A stretch of 64,000 bases of DNA from Neobacillus pocheonensis (GCA_023702235.1 JAMQCR010000002.1:434001-498000); one strand, 5' to 3'. Shown: positions 9,342 through 18,558, counted from the stretch's first letter. Translations and numbers: made by a program. Notes: generated from the sequence alone by a model not told the origin.

Positions 9342-9460
9342 CTGTTATTTTTCATTAACTAAACTGTAAACAAGCTATGATATGGTTGATACTCGAAGGT
9401 ATTCCTTTAGTAAAAAGTCCAATTTCCGGAGCCATCCTTCAAAGGGTGGCTTTGTCTACC
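9342..9460 (+). ncRNA. Candidate small RNA unit, copy 1 (promoter plus terminator)
   Basis: A block of about 75 bp (9325-9395) is shared with 54945-55018, including GTAAACAAGCTATGATAT, which contains a plausible -10 TATGAT. About 40 bases further is a stem GCCATCC/GGGTGGC followed by TTTGT. This architecture would give a transcript of under 80 nt. Promoter and terminator calls are inference. Confidence 0.4.
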
Positions 9461-9511
9461 TATTGGTGAACACGTTCATTCAGGGTTGTTAATTCGAAAT
9501 GGAGGAGAAAA

Positions 9512-9733
9512 ATGAAATTTATAGTTAAAGCATTTGATCGAAATGGTCAGGAAATTGAGTTTAAAAATACATTCATTGGTGAAGAAACAGAAGTAACTTT
9601 TGAAAATGAAAAAGCAGCAGAAGCATTTATCAAGAGAATCAGGAACAGTCTTCCATTTACTTACCAGTATAGGATTATTCCAAAGGCCTCTGAACAAGAT
9701 GAATTTTGGCTAAGCCCGGATAAGTTCTGGTGA
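9512..9733 (+). CDS. Small conserved-looking protein of unknown function
   Basis: A 73-residue acidic protein starting MKFIVKAFDRNGQEIEFKNT with a good GGAGGAG site 5 bases before the ATG. The pattern of a beta-rich start followed by EKAAEAFIKRIRNSLPF resembles small accessory proteins encoded in conjugative elements. Its neighbours (DpnD-like ORF and ArdC remnant) fit that setting. I cannot assign a function. Confidence 0.65.
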   Translation: MKFIVKAFDRNGQEIEFKNTFIGEETEVTFENEKAAEAFIKRIRNSLPFTYQYRIIPKASEQDEFWLSPDKFW

Positions 9734-9734
9734 T

Positions 9735-10285
9735 CAAAATTTTGACCCAGAGATAAAGGAATTAAGCTACATCGGACGTCTAGGCTTCGTGATTCTCTTT
9801 AACAATCCTTGCATCAAGCTTCATACAATAAAATCACAAAAGTAATGCTAATGATCCATTCTTTCAATATTACCACCGCAATAAGGACATGTTTTCATTT
9901 CAGATCCTCTCCTTTGAGCCTGTTTTTTTTATAACATCTCTATTTCCAATGGGAAACATTGCTCCACTCGTTTTTATGAACATGTTTACCAGGGCGAAAA
10001 AATGCTGTTTTCCTTTTGTACTTTATTCTATTAGTCTCTTGATCTTAAAAGATTTTCGGCAAGCCATACTTTCGAATCTTTTTTCTTCCTCGAATCATCT
10101 TTCAAAGGTTTTAGGTTGCTGTAGCAACTTCAGGCAGGTTCGGTGCCTACTTTTATCAAGAAAAAAACGAATGTTTTTTCCCTCCATCCGTAAGCTTCAC
10201 CGGCGAAGTTTGTCTTATATAGTTAAAATCACAAGTATTATCGATCAATGGTCAACGGTTACTTAGATATGTTTATCAAACAATT
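9735..10285. other. Gene debris between two small ORFs
   Basis: The minus strand holds short protein-like runs broken by stops, for example GKHVHKNEWSNVSHWK just before the small ORF at 9848-9898. No intact gene is seen. Confidence 0.4.
9848..9898 (-). pseudogene. Truncated CxxC mini-ORF
   Basis: AAAGGAG precedes an ATG encoding MKTCPYCGGNIERMDH and then TAG. The frame continues as HYFCDF, so a premature stop in a small zinc-binding protein is likely. Confidence 0.4.
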
Positions 10286-10289
10286 TCTA

Positions 10290-10484
10290 TCACACTTCCG
10301 TATGGATAATTTTTTCTGCTGTCAGTTCACATTCATTGATCCTTTCTAATTCGTAATGATCTTTCATATCAAAGTCTTTAGAAATTATGTTTTCTGCCTG
10401 TTCTTCGTTTTTTGCAACTACAATCGATACCCTTTGAAGCCTTTGGCAAAATAAATTACTTGAAAAACGTTCATATTCTTTCAC
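10290..10484 (-). CDS. DpnD/PcfM-like small protein
   Basis: A 64-residue protein with RVSIVVAKNEEQAENIISKD followed by an acidic tail. This is the beta-strand plus amphipathic-helix pattern seen in DpnD/PcfM-type proteins of mobile elements. The N-terminus (MKEYERFSSNLFC) fits the family poorly and may reflect an indel. Function unknown. The assignment is tentative and rests on pattern only. Confidence 0.45.
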   Translation of the reverse strand: MKEYERFSSNLFCQRLQRVSIVVAKNEEQAENIISKDFDMKDHYELERINECELTAEKIIHTEV

Positions 10485-10534
10485 TCCTTTTACAACTCAA
10501 TATGAATTATGTTCAAAATGTTCGATTTATCCTT

Positions 10535-10560
10535 CCACCGGCTGACCTATCAGCCGGTGG
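10535..10560 (+). terminator. Strong hairpin, possible terminator
   Basis: Perfect ten-base arms CCACCGGCTG/CAGCCGGTGG with a 6-base loop, between two minus-strand mobile-element genes. The U tract is weak on both strands. Confidence 0.5.
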
Positions 10561-10595
10561 AATTTGTGTTTGTGATTTTGTATGTTCATGTATTG

Positions 10596-11449
10596 TTAAT
10601 TTTCGATTGTCAGCTGATTCTTTGTTTCTCCTAAAATATAATCTGCTGCCTTTTGAGGTGAGCAGCTGCTTGTAAAACTAAACGGCTTTCTTTTTTCAAA
10701 GCTCTTCACCATGAATCGATATAACTTGCGCTATTTTCTAAAATGCTGTTATCAATTCCTGCCACTCCACACAACATCGCTGCAACCATTTCTGCCACCA
10801 CTAATTCCTCTTTGGAATAGACCTCATCTCCGACAGCAACACCTTCTGTCGTAATACCTGGGCGCGCTAGCCGACTTTTGTCACCAGTACTGTGAATCAT
10901 TTCATGCAACAGGGTGCAATAGTATTCTTCTGGTACCTTAAAATCTTTCAGTGGGGGACAATTGATTCTATCCCATGTCGGATAATAAACCGCCATTCCT
11001 GAATGAAACGTGTAATCTGGTGCATTGATATATTCTTTAACAATTTCCTCCGCTATTTCGATGGGGTCATGGTCAAAGGTTTCAATTCATCTTTTACTTT
11101 CTAAATCAGTACTCTGTTTATTAATCTCCCAAACTCGATAATAAAAGAGTCTTGCAAAAGTCTTTTTCTCCTTTGTTTCTTCGTCTTACTTCTCTTTCCA
11201 AAGCCAATAGACAATAATATGAGAATTTTTTAACTCTTCTTTTTTGATTCATCCCCCAGCCTCTAGGATCTGTTTTTTTGAAGCATATTCCCCCGCCTCC
11301 ACTAGAAAAATATTGATTCCGCGGTATGGTTTTTATGTTTTCCAATTGACCGCATTTGAATTGGTCCATGGTCGGCGCCACGGGACAACACCCTTTTCTA
11401 ATTTTTCGATGATTTTTTCTGTAATGATTTCATACACACTCTTTGTCAT
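10596..11449 (-). pseudogene. ArdC-like antirestriction/metallopeptidase, multiply broken
   Basis: The start MTKSVYEIITEKIIEKLEKG (from 11449, GGGAGG site) is the ssDNA-binding ArdC N-terminal domain. The zincin-like domain follows in fragments, with the HExxH motif in TLLHEMIHSTGDKSRL (near 10900) and VAEMVAAMLCGVAGI. The frame changes at least twice between 11340 and 11000. A TGA follows YIDSW at 10706 and another shift occurs before AADYILGETKNQ at the end. ArdC proteins protect incoming plasmid DNA during conjugation, so this marks an old conjugative element. Confidence 0.85.
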
Positions 11450-11605
11450 TTTGATTTTCCTCCCTTTTTTTTTAATGATTTTAGATTTTTGAAGTTTGGT
11501 TTTCAGATTTTCTTTTTCCTTTTGACTTGCGGAGCTAGTGAGTTCCCCAAAGGGGGATGATTTTTCCCCTTTTACAAGTAGAACGAAAAACACGCATAGG
11601 CAATT

Positions 11606-11656
11606 GGTCAAGGGTGCTCCTAGCAAAAAAGTTTTTTGCTAGGAGCACCCTTGACC
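11606..11656. repeat. Perfect 25-bp-arm palindrome
   Basis: The arm GGTCAAGGGTGCTCCTAGCA plus five A is followed by one G and then the exact reverse complement. Such a palindrome should extrude as a cruciform or form a very stable hairpin. It lies upstream of the ArdC-like start on the minus strand. Confidence 0.95.
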
Positions 11657-11665
11657 TATTGACTC

Positions 11666-11724
11666 GCCTTCTTAGCTTCTAGCCGGAAAGGTTCGGGTCC
11701 CTACCGGCTAGAAGCTAAGAAGGC
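11666..11724. repeat. Perfect 21-bp-arm inverted repeat
   Basis: Arms 11666-11686 and 11704-11724 (beginning GCCTTCTTAGCTTCTAGCCG) are exact complements around a 17-base loop. It starts only ten bases after the preceding palindrome but has an unrelated sequence. Confidence 0.95.
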
Positions 11725-11729
11725 TTGCG

Positions 11730-12140
11730 CTGATTTACGATTCGGAAGGCAAAAGGGAAAAATATACAATAAATGCAGCCGTTTCGGCTGCTCTCCTTTG
11801 GTCTTTTATTCTTTTGATCTTCAATCTTTTGATTTTCCGTTCCGGTTTTCGGCTCGTTAGGTATGCCGGCATAAGCCGTAAATGGAACAGGAACTTACGG
11901 AATGACAGAAAGATGCTCTTTCCTTTCTGATCAGTCCGTAGTGCTGCCGCCAGAAGTAGGGTCTGTATGCTCTTGATCTTAAAGGCTTCAAAATCCTTAT
12001 TTCTGTAGAAAACTCGCAGCTTTAAGGCTGTCTGGCTAGTAAAAAATCGAAGTTTGATTTAGGCATATCTAAAAATACCTTGTTACACACTTCTGGTAAA
12101 TAAGAACAAACATTCCTGTAATAAATAGAAGGGGGTAATT
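11730..12140. other. Intergenic, no gene seen
   Basis: Contains a small stem GCAGCCG/CGGCTGC near 11780. No supported coding frame. Confidence 0.45.
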
Positions 12141-12141
12141 T

Positions 12142-12816
12142 TTAATGAATAAAGATCGTGGAATGAAGAAATGGAATGGCTTTGACATATCCTAAGTGTT
12201 TTCCACCTTGAGTAAAAATACCAACCGCATGAGGGTCATGAGGATTGGTAGGCTCTTGCACTAACTTCACTTTATCATTGTGAGCTAGCCATGTTGGCTA
12301 CTCGTCTGGAAGGTTTCGATATCGCATTCCAAGAACAAAAAAGCTAGAGTAAAGTTTCCCGTCATTTTTACGACGAAGAGGCTTCTCGAAAGAATAGGTA
12401 TCATTTGCTAATCATCCACGTGTTTGTTGCAAAAAATCCACTTTGGTAGAGTTTTCGTTTAAACCTAAATCAGACATAATTGCTTTAAAATCTGAACGAT
12501 CAGGTGAAGGTAATCGGCGTTCAAATACTGGAAAAAGAGTTTTTGACTGGTATATTTTATTTGCTTCAGGAAATGTAGGGTGCAACATATACCTATTATC
12601 TAGTGCATCTTTAAGTTTCCGTTGACCTGTCCCGTAATTTGTATAAGAAAACTCATAATGGTCATTATAATGTGATAGAGTTCCTATATGGTAATACAAA
12701 CGACTTTTCGTATCTTGCCAAACAACTAAAAGTGTTTGAACATTACCCATGTTTTTCTTCCCCCTTACCAATCTAATATTTTTTGCCTTCGAAAAGGTAT
12801 TATAGTCATTAACCAT
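12142..12816 (-). pseudogene. HIRAN-domain protein with two nonsense codons
   Basis: One continuous frame of 224 codons. The upstream part starts MVNDYNTFSKAKNIRLVRGK and contains LLVVWQDTKSRLYYHIGTLS. The C-terminal HIRAN domain reads FFVLGMRYRNLPDE, then PTNPHDPHAVGIFTQGG and KHLGYVK. TGA (about 12414) and TAG (about 12297) interrupt the frame, both without indels. HIRAN domains are found with helicase-type or DNA-damage proteins. The last residues after GYVK look non-native, suggesting a recombination junction near 12180. Confidence 0.75.
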
Positions 12817-12819
12817 TTC

Positions 12820-13143
12820 TTTTGTACTTTACTTAGAATGCTTAAAGAATGAATAAAGGTTGAGTATCGCTCCAAGTCAAACCCCTTTTAACATTTTTAC
12901 ACTTTCATTAAAATCAGCTGTATAATTTTTACTAATATATTTTAGTAAGCCTCTAGCTTTTACCTTTTTCAGGGGAAGCAGCACCTTGAATAGAAGGTAC
13001 CTCACATTCAAAGTTTACTTTATGCCACCAATGAGGAGTAGACTGTTATTAATTAAGAGGAGAAATTGGAAAGAAACCTCTTAGATGTACGCTTATCGTG
13101 CTAATTTATACCCTTAAAATACCAAATAACCAAGCAAAACTAA
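12820..13143. other. Intergenic, no gene seen
   Basis: AT-rich sequence between the HIRAN pseudogene and the protease terminator. No supported frame. Confidence 0.4.
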
Positions 13144-13180
13144 AAGGATTGACCACTGTACAATACAGAGTTCAATCCTT
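13144..13180 (-). terminator. Terminator for the S8 protease gene
   Basis: Nine-base arms AAGGATTGA/TCAATCCTT, downstream of the protease stop. On the minus strand the stem is followed by TTAGTTTTG. Confidence 0.6.
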
Positions 13181-13247
13181 AATAGCTGCATAAAATATTT
13201 GTCTAACTTTTTGGGTTCACTTCATTCTTGGGGCTTTCTTTATGGTC

Positions 13248-14702
13248 TTATTGGTTATTATACGGTTTATTGCCATGATGAGTAGAAGCTGATTTTACTA
13301 TTCCTTTCAAGACATTTAAACGATTTTGAAAAACGGCTTTTTCTTCGGAAACAGGCAGAGCGTCAATATATTTTTGTGCGTTATTAATAGACACTCGAGT
13401 TTTATATCTTTCGGCAATCTCTACATATAACTTGACCTTTGCTAAGACTACATTAAATTGGGCCTGGATCATCTTTGTTTTGGCAGTACCCGTCGGAGCC
13501 GTTATAATCGTGCTTTTAGGGGTAATGGTTTGGTATTGGGCAAATCCATCTCCATACAAAGCTGCTACGCCTAAAGCTCGGGAATAAGACTTCAAGATAG
13601 CAACCAATTGTTCATTCGTTTTGGATGGATATTTTTGCTTTAACAAAGCAAGTAATCCTGTAACGTGCGGAGCCGCTTGGGACGTTCCACTTCCTATCGC
13701 ATACATTCCGTTTAAATAGGTGCTGAGCACGTTCACTCCATCGGCAGAAAAGTCAATTTTGCCCGTGGAAGAGAAGGAAGCACGAACCATTTGGCTATTC
13801 ACGGCAGATACCGATAAAACATGAGGATATTTTGCAGGGTACGTAACATTATCACCTGTTCCTTGTACATTTCCTGAATTTCCACTGGCACTTACCACTA
13901 AAACTCCATTGTTGTAGGCTTTATCCACTACATTGTGCAACAATGGAGAATCCACAGTCGTACTAAGGCTTAGATTGATAATGTTCATGTGATTGGCAAT
14001 TGCCCAATCAATCCCTGTTATGACGTCGGAAAGGTTGCCCTCTCCCTTATTATCCAAAGATTTGACGGCAAACAGTTGAACATCAGGAGCTATTCCGACC
14101 ATTCCTCTGCCGTTCAGTTTTGCTCCCACAATTCCTGCCACATGGGTTCCATGTCCGTTGTCATCTGTATAGGACTTGGTGTAGCTGACGGTAGAAACCC
14201 CTCCTGCTATATTCAAGTCAGGATGCGGAGCAATCCCTGTATCAATAATCGCTACTTTAACTCCTTTTCCTGTAATGCCTTCATGCCATGCAAGAGGAGC
14301 TTTACTGGCGTGCAAATCCCATTGGGATTCTTCAACTGGGATTGTAGAGGTGGAACCAAGGGAAACTGAACTGATTTTTAGAGGTTTCAAGATTTGATTA
14401 TCCGAAACTTTAAATCTCGTATTTGGCTCCACATCAGCAATATTGGGGTTGTCCACAAGATTATTAATCGACTTTTGATTGAGTATGACCGATACCGTAG
14501 AAACGCTATCAAAGTGCTTTTCTACTTTTTTACTTATGTTCAATACCGCTTCTTTGCCCTTGGTGTTCTTATACATGACAAGGACTTGCTGTAAGTCGTT
14601 TCCTTCCGCTTTAGCTTTTATAGGAAAATAGTTACCTGTGTTAAGCAAAACGAACAAACCTAAAACAGAAACGACGACTTTCACTAAATTTTTTCGTTTC
14701 AT
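13248..14702 (-). CDS. Secreted subtilisin-like (S8) serine protease
   Basis: A 484-residue preproprotein. Residues 1-32 are a signal peptide (KRKNLVKVVVSVLGLFVLLN). An I9-type propeptide follows (about 38-110, VLVMYKNTKGKEAVLNISKK). The catalytic triad is visible: Asp in VKVAIIDTGIAPHPDL, His in DNGHGTHVAGIVG, Ser in IGSGTSQAAPHVTGLLALL. A C-terminal extension of about 100 residues is helical and lacks a known domain. AAAGGAG lies 9 bases before the ATG. It should be exported, autoprocessed and act as an extracellular alkaline protease. The gene is monocistronic and intact. Confidence 0.93.
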   Translation of the reverse strand: MKRKNLVKVVVSVLGLFVLLNTGNYFPIKAKAEGNDLQQVLVMYKNTKGKEAVLNISKKVEKHFDSVSTVSVILNQKSINNLVDNPNIADVEPNTRFKVSDNQILKPLKISSVSLGSTSTIPVEESQWDLHASKAPLAWHEGITGKGVKVAIIDTGIAPHPDLNIAGGVSTVSYTKSYTDDNGHGTHVAGIVGAKLNGRGMVGIAPDVQLFAVKSLDNKGEGNLSDVITGIDWAIANHMNIINLSLSTTVDSPLLHNVVDKAYNNGVLVVSASGNSGNVQGTGDNVTYPAKYPHVLSVSAVNSQMVRASFSSTGKIDFSADGVNVLSTYLNGMYAIGSGTSQAAPHVTGLLALLKQKYPSKTNEQLVAILKSYSRALGVAALYGDGFAQYQTITPKSTIITAPTGTAKTKMIQAQFNVVLAKVKLYVEIAERYKTRVSINNAQKYIDALPVSEEKAVFQNRLNVLKGIVKSASTHHGNKPYNNQ

Positions 14703-14704
14703 AC

Positions 14705-15184
14705 CCGTACTCCTTTCCCTGTAATTTGGGAGTGACGCCTATCTTTCTCTCACATTTCAAGTATAATAGGGGGGGTTGTTCTAAGACAATAGTATATTAC
14801 CACTATAAAAGAATCTCTAATGGTAAAAAAGAACCTCTCTTTTTCTAGTCATAACAGAAAATCTTAATATATCTTATTGCTGACTTTTTCTGATTTTTTT
14901 AGGGATAGATCGAAACACTAGTTTGACTTTCTTGATAATATTATCTTAAAAATTTACTTTTTACGAACCGGATTTTCATGAAGATGGTTACATTAGGCAA
15001 TAAATTTCATTGAGCTGTTTAGCTACTTTCAAATATAAAAACCATAAGGCTTAGAATTAACCGTTTGTTGCCCCTCCCCAAATTTAACTGCACAGGAATC
15101 CTTCCAGCGCCTCTTTCACGAATATGATATTCTCATAGGCCTTACAAATGTTGTTAAAAGGAAAATAGAACAGTTCGTTCATAC
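14705..15184. other. Intergenic upstream of the protease
   Basis: Should contain the protease promoter (minus strand). A poly-G tract GGGGGG is near 14770. No gene seen. Confidence 0.4.
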
Positions 15185-15262
15185 TGTTGATAGGCTTGCG
15201 AAGAAGGTCGATTCAACATCCATCTTAGAGCCCAACCGTTAGTCAGACTCCGAACTAACTCC
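15185..15262 (+). mobile_element. IS110 left-end scrap
   Basis: GAAGGTCGATTCAACATC and CTTAGAGCCCAACCGTTAGT match the corresponding part of the IS110 left ends at 8150-8190 and 45340-45390. No recombinase sequence follows. Confidence 0.6.
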
Positions 15263-15280
15263 AGTTACTTGAATAAGTAC

Positions 15281-15478
15281 CTAATTAATATCATCTATTT
15301 CTTTGCCGTCTCGGTCTATCTGGCAACTTCCTCCACCAAAACTCCACCCTTTACTTTCAATGAACTCAATAAATGCGTCTAAAAACTGATTATTTCCTAA
15401 ATCTTCACCATCGTTCGCATATATACAACCCTCTATTCGAACTCCAACTGGTTTCCCTATATTTAGGACCTCCGACAA
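15281..15478 (-). CDS. Small hypothetical protein
   Basis: A 65-residue acidic protein containing VGVRIEGCIYANDGEDLGNN and FIESKGWSFGGGSCQID. The only usable start is TTG at 15478; the GGAGG inside the first codons does not serve it. The gene may be truncated at the 5-prime end. Soluble, no known domain recognised. Confidence 0.5.
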   Translation of the reverse strand: MSEVLNIGKPVGVRIEGCIYANDGEDLGNNQFLDAFIEFIESKGWSFGGGSCQIDRDGKEIDDIN

Positions 15479-15479
15479 T

Positions 15480-15840
15480 TTAAAGTTAAATTTAATCTTA
15501 TTTTAGCACTGCTTCTTCAACTATACTGACCAGTTAAGTGAAAATCTTCACAATTCCTATGATGTTTTTAACATAAATCTCCAATATTATTAAAAACGAT
15601 CCTCAACAATCTGGCCGATTGTGGAATAACTTATAACAGGAATGCTAATGGAAATATTATTCCTTCTACAGGTACATTTTCATTTAATTTAACAGCGCAT
15701 TCCACAATATAGGCTCTAAAATGAAAATAGGCGCTAATCCTTGCTACAGGAAAGCGCTCCTTTTCTGAATAAACACAACTTAATTTAGCTGATAACTGTG
15801 AACTAAATTGGGACCTTGTTCACTCCCTACCCTTCATTTA
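15480..15840. repeat. Intergenic with dispersed repeat copy
   Basis: Contains AATCTGGCCGATTGTGGAA at about 15608-15627 and a GGCGCT/AGCGCT hairpin near 15730-15760. Both are parts of the repeat family seen at 16436, 22955, 24205, 41762 and 53235. No gene. Confidence 0.6.
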
Positions 15841-16278
15841 TCAATGAATTAATGATGCTCTCAAAGTGTTAATGCCATTTTCCATATACCCCTTTAAACA
15901 AGTTAACGTATATACCCAACCTTCTTTTTGGCCAATCATTTTGGCCACAATCTCAGGGTCATCTTCTTTCAAACCTGATTCATTTACTTCAATAATTGTA
16001 CTTGTATCAGCCTCTTTTAGAGTAATTGTAACAACTGTTTTTTGACCATATCCTCCCCATGAGAATACTATTTTCTTATTGTTCTCGACTTCCAGTACAT
16101 TTATAGCCCCTTCTGCATTATATTCATCATACCTTAATGTAACAGTCTTTCCTTGCTCCCATCTTTCAGAACTCGATGAGAACCAAAAATTCCCGATTTT
16201 CGAAGGGTCTACGATAGCTTCAAAAACCTCATTAGCAGGTTTGTTAATTTTTAATTTCGTTGTTACTTGAGTATTCAT
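15841..16278 (-). CDS. SRPBCC (AHSA1/START-like) family protein
   Basis: A 145-residue protein with the typical start TTKLKINKPANEVFEAIVDP, a WEQGKTVTLRYDEYNAEGAI middle and the long C-terminal helix KEGWVYTLTCLKGYMENGIN. The helix-grip fold binds hydrophobic ligands, and the AHSA1 branch is named after the Hsp90 co-chaperone Aha1. Intact, with a GGGATGATG-type site before the ATG. Specific ligand unknown. Confidence 0.85.
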   Translation of the reverse strand: MNTQVTTKLKINKPANEVFEAIVDPSKIGNFWFSSSSERWEQGKTVTLRYDEYNAEGAINVLEVENNKKIVFSWGGYGQKTVVTITLKEADTSTIIEVNESGLKEDDPEIVAKMIGQKEGWVYTLTCLKGYMENGINTLRASLIH

Positions 16279-16435
16279 ACTAAATCATCATCCCTTTATA
16301 AATTTTTATAATGTTTATACAGCGTTTTATACATCGTTGATAAATCAACGTTTACAACACGCTCATGTACCCATAATAGCTGTATAAAAAAGTGCGATTT
16401 TTTATGCAGCCTCTTATTCAATTCTCTGCCCCTTT

Positions 16436-16535
16436 ACATAAAGAAAGAGCACAATCCTTGCTGCAGAATTGCGCCCGATTGTGGAAGATCATTGCTTAAA
16501 TCTTATTCAAGATAAGCACCCGTTACAACAATAAC
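16436..16535. repeat. Dispersed intergenic repeat, best-preserved copy
   Basis: Carries the stem-forming part (AGAGCACAATCC ... GAATTGCGCCC), the middle GATTGTGGAAGATCATTG and the tail CTTATTCAAGATAAGCACCC followed by GTTA. The CACCCGTT tail is the motif next to the IS110 insertions. Confidence 0.8.
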
Positions 16536-16679
16536 TTAATGTGTCCTTTAATGGAATCTAAGTTTAATGCATAGATGCTCTAATTTCGTGTATTTTACGT
16601 GAAAGTAGTATAATCGGTCCGGAATATCAAAACCTATCTACACAGTTGAATAAATATTAAATAAAGGGTGTATATAGCA

Positions 16680-17518
16680 ATGAAACCTCTTTGGCTTTTT
16701 CCATTTCTTTTAGTCTTATGTATAGGTTCTGGTTGTTCGCAAATAAATATCCAAAAAACACCGAAATCAAATTCACATAACTTTTCTGAACGATCAAAAG
16801 CAGAGACCGTTTCATTAACACTTAATTTAACAGATCAGGAACAAAACGTTTTTGAACCTCATCCTCTTTCTTTAGCGAATATACAAAATAAATACCACAG
16901 GGACATTTTAACGAATGGACCTGGAACAAAACGTGAGATCGCTTTGACTTTTGATGATGCACCGGATGCAAACTTTACTCCGAAAATACTAGATATTTTA
17001 AAAAAAATGGGGTCAAAGCGACTTTTTTTGTAGTTGGATGGAGGGTTGAAGCCTATCCCGATATAGTAAAACGGATAGTAGCTGAAGGACATATACTCGG
17101 TAATCATACGTATAACCACGCGAATCTTCCGAAACTAAAGGACGATGCATTCCATGAACAGATTATTAAGACGGATAGGATTATTGAGAATTTCACTGGA
17201 TATACTCCAAATATTGTCAGACCACCCTATGGAGATGTCACCGAAAGACAAGTCCAATGGTTAGTGACTCAAAAAAAAACCATTGTGAATTGGAATGTGG
17301 ATTCCCTAGATTGGAAAGGTTTAAAGGCTGAACAAGTAGCAACCAATGTTCTAACACATGTACACGCTGGTTCAATTATTTTACAACATTCCGGTACTGG
17401 AACTGGCGGAGACTTATCGGGAACAGTAAATGCACTTCCTAAAATTATTGACGAGCTAAAAAACGAAGGCTTTAAGTTAGTTACCATACCAGAATTATTG
17501 GGTATCCCGGCTAAATAA
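16680..17518 (+). pseudogene. Polysaccharide deacetylase lipoprotein, frameshifted
   Basis: The start MKPLWLFPFLLVLCIGSGCS is a lipoprotein signal with a lipobox ending in Cys. The NodB domain has TFDDAPD (metal and catalytic Asp), then a frameshift at about 17012 in a G run, then ATFFVVGWRVEAYPDIVKRI, the metal-binding HTYNH and PPYGD motifs and the C-terminal LQHSGTGTGGDLSGTVNAL. One missing G restores the full protein of about 279 residues. AAAGGGTG fits ATG at 16680 better than the upstream GTG. The lesion may be a sequencing error or mutation. Confidence 0.85.
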
Positions 17519-17914
17519 TTGTTATGTGTCTGTGCTGTGTTCAAAATCATGAGAAATCTATGAGGATTGTACCATTTGGGTAATCCTCCTAACCCCTTCC
17601 TATTGTTAAATTTTCCTGCCATTTAGTGCAAGAAGAAAAAGCTGCCGAAAATAAAACACTACTATAATTTTGGATAGACCTTAACGTATTCTACGAAAGA
17701 TTTATCCATCTTTATTTTACTTAATGGACATAAAACGCTACTGAAAAAATAAAGTAAACAAAGTATAATACGAACACAATTTTCTATTGATTATTGAGGA
17801 GGACATAGTAGCTAATTAATAAAATATACAAATGGAGTCTTACCCTCTTTTTAGAGGTAGTAGGACAAGAAGACCACACACATGGGCACTATTAGACCTA
17901 CATGACCTACTTCA

Positions 17915-17965
17915 CCCTTCATCGATAATTTAAAGTGCCTTTTACTTTGAATTATCGATGAAGGG
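17915..17965. repeat. Long inverted repeat
   Basis: 22-base arms (CCCTTCATCGATAATTTAAA and onward) with one mismatch around a short loop. No T tract follows on either strand. Confidence 0.8.
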
Positions 17966-18023
17966 TCCAACAAGCGAAGCGCGTTAGCGTAAGACAGATC
18001 AATCACGAATATTAATAAAAAAT

Positions 18024-18061
18024 AGCTCCTACGTTGTGTATATGGACACGACGTAGGAGCT
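18024..18061. repeat. Hairpin AGCTCCTACGT/ACGTAGGAGCT
   Basis: Eleven-base perfect outer arms plus an inner GTGT/ACAC stem, found about 60 bases after the preceding inverted repeat. It may be a terminator for converging transcripts, since T-rich DNA follows some 10 bases later on the plus strand. Confidence 0.7.
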
Positions 18062-18148
18062 ACTGTGTTTACTGTATTTTTTTTCTTTAGACTTGATTTA
18101 TTTTTGGCAGCTAATCTTTGCACCGTGACTTCAATTAATATTTCCCTA

Positions 18149-18558
18149 TTACCTTTTTAAGATAAATCTTTCAGGAAGACCATATGATTGTTCCCCTTGA
18201 TAATATGCTAATTTATCAGGAATACAAGAAATTATAAACGGCATTCCAGACCAAATTAATTGTTCAAGAGCATTTGTTAGTGGGAGCTCTTTTCCATCCA
18301 AATCACTAATAAAAGAAGGCATTACATAACACATATTACCTGCACCTTGTTCTTTTAATAACTTCTCTATTTCATCAGGGTCTGAATTAGGTTTAGGTAT
18401 TTCAAACATTAACTCTTTACGGAGGCATTCTATAGTGCTATTCAGCCTTCCCAAGGCATCACGACGTTTCTTTTTGACGATAGTTCGAATAGAACTCTTT
18501 GTTGAATTATTTTAACGAAAAACGTTTTGACAACAATTTCTTCAATTTCTTTGTTCAT
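18149..18558 (-). pseudogene. Hypothetical protein, frameshifted near its start
   Basis: GGGAGGGG precedes an ATG encoding MNKEIEEIVVKTFFVKIIQQ. After SSK the frame is lost near 18470 in an A5 run, and continues one frame over as RRDALGRLNSTIECLRKELM through KLLKEQGAGNMCYVMPSF to GLPERFILKR. The restored protein would be about 135 residues, soluble, unknown family. Confidence 0.6.

Larger units (their letters stand above)
17520..18140. other. Intergenic with two strong hairpins
   Basis: No supported gene. A repeat-like CATTTAGTGCAAGAAGAAAA is near 17620. Two long hairpins are listed separately. Confidence 0.5.

Noticed and set aside
9889-10266. 125-codon plus-strand frame
   Set aside because: The opposite strand has protein-like gene fragments with CxxC motifs; this frame is their shadow.
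17851-18123. 90-codon minus-strand frame
   Set aside because: It covers two long hairpins, has no ribosome site and no protein-like pattern.
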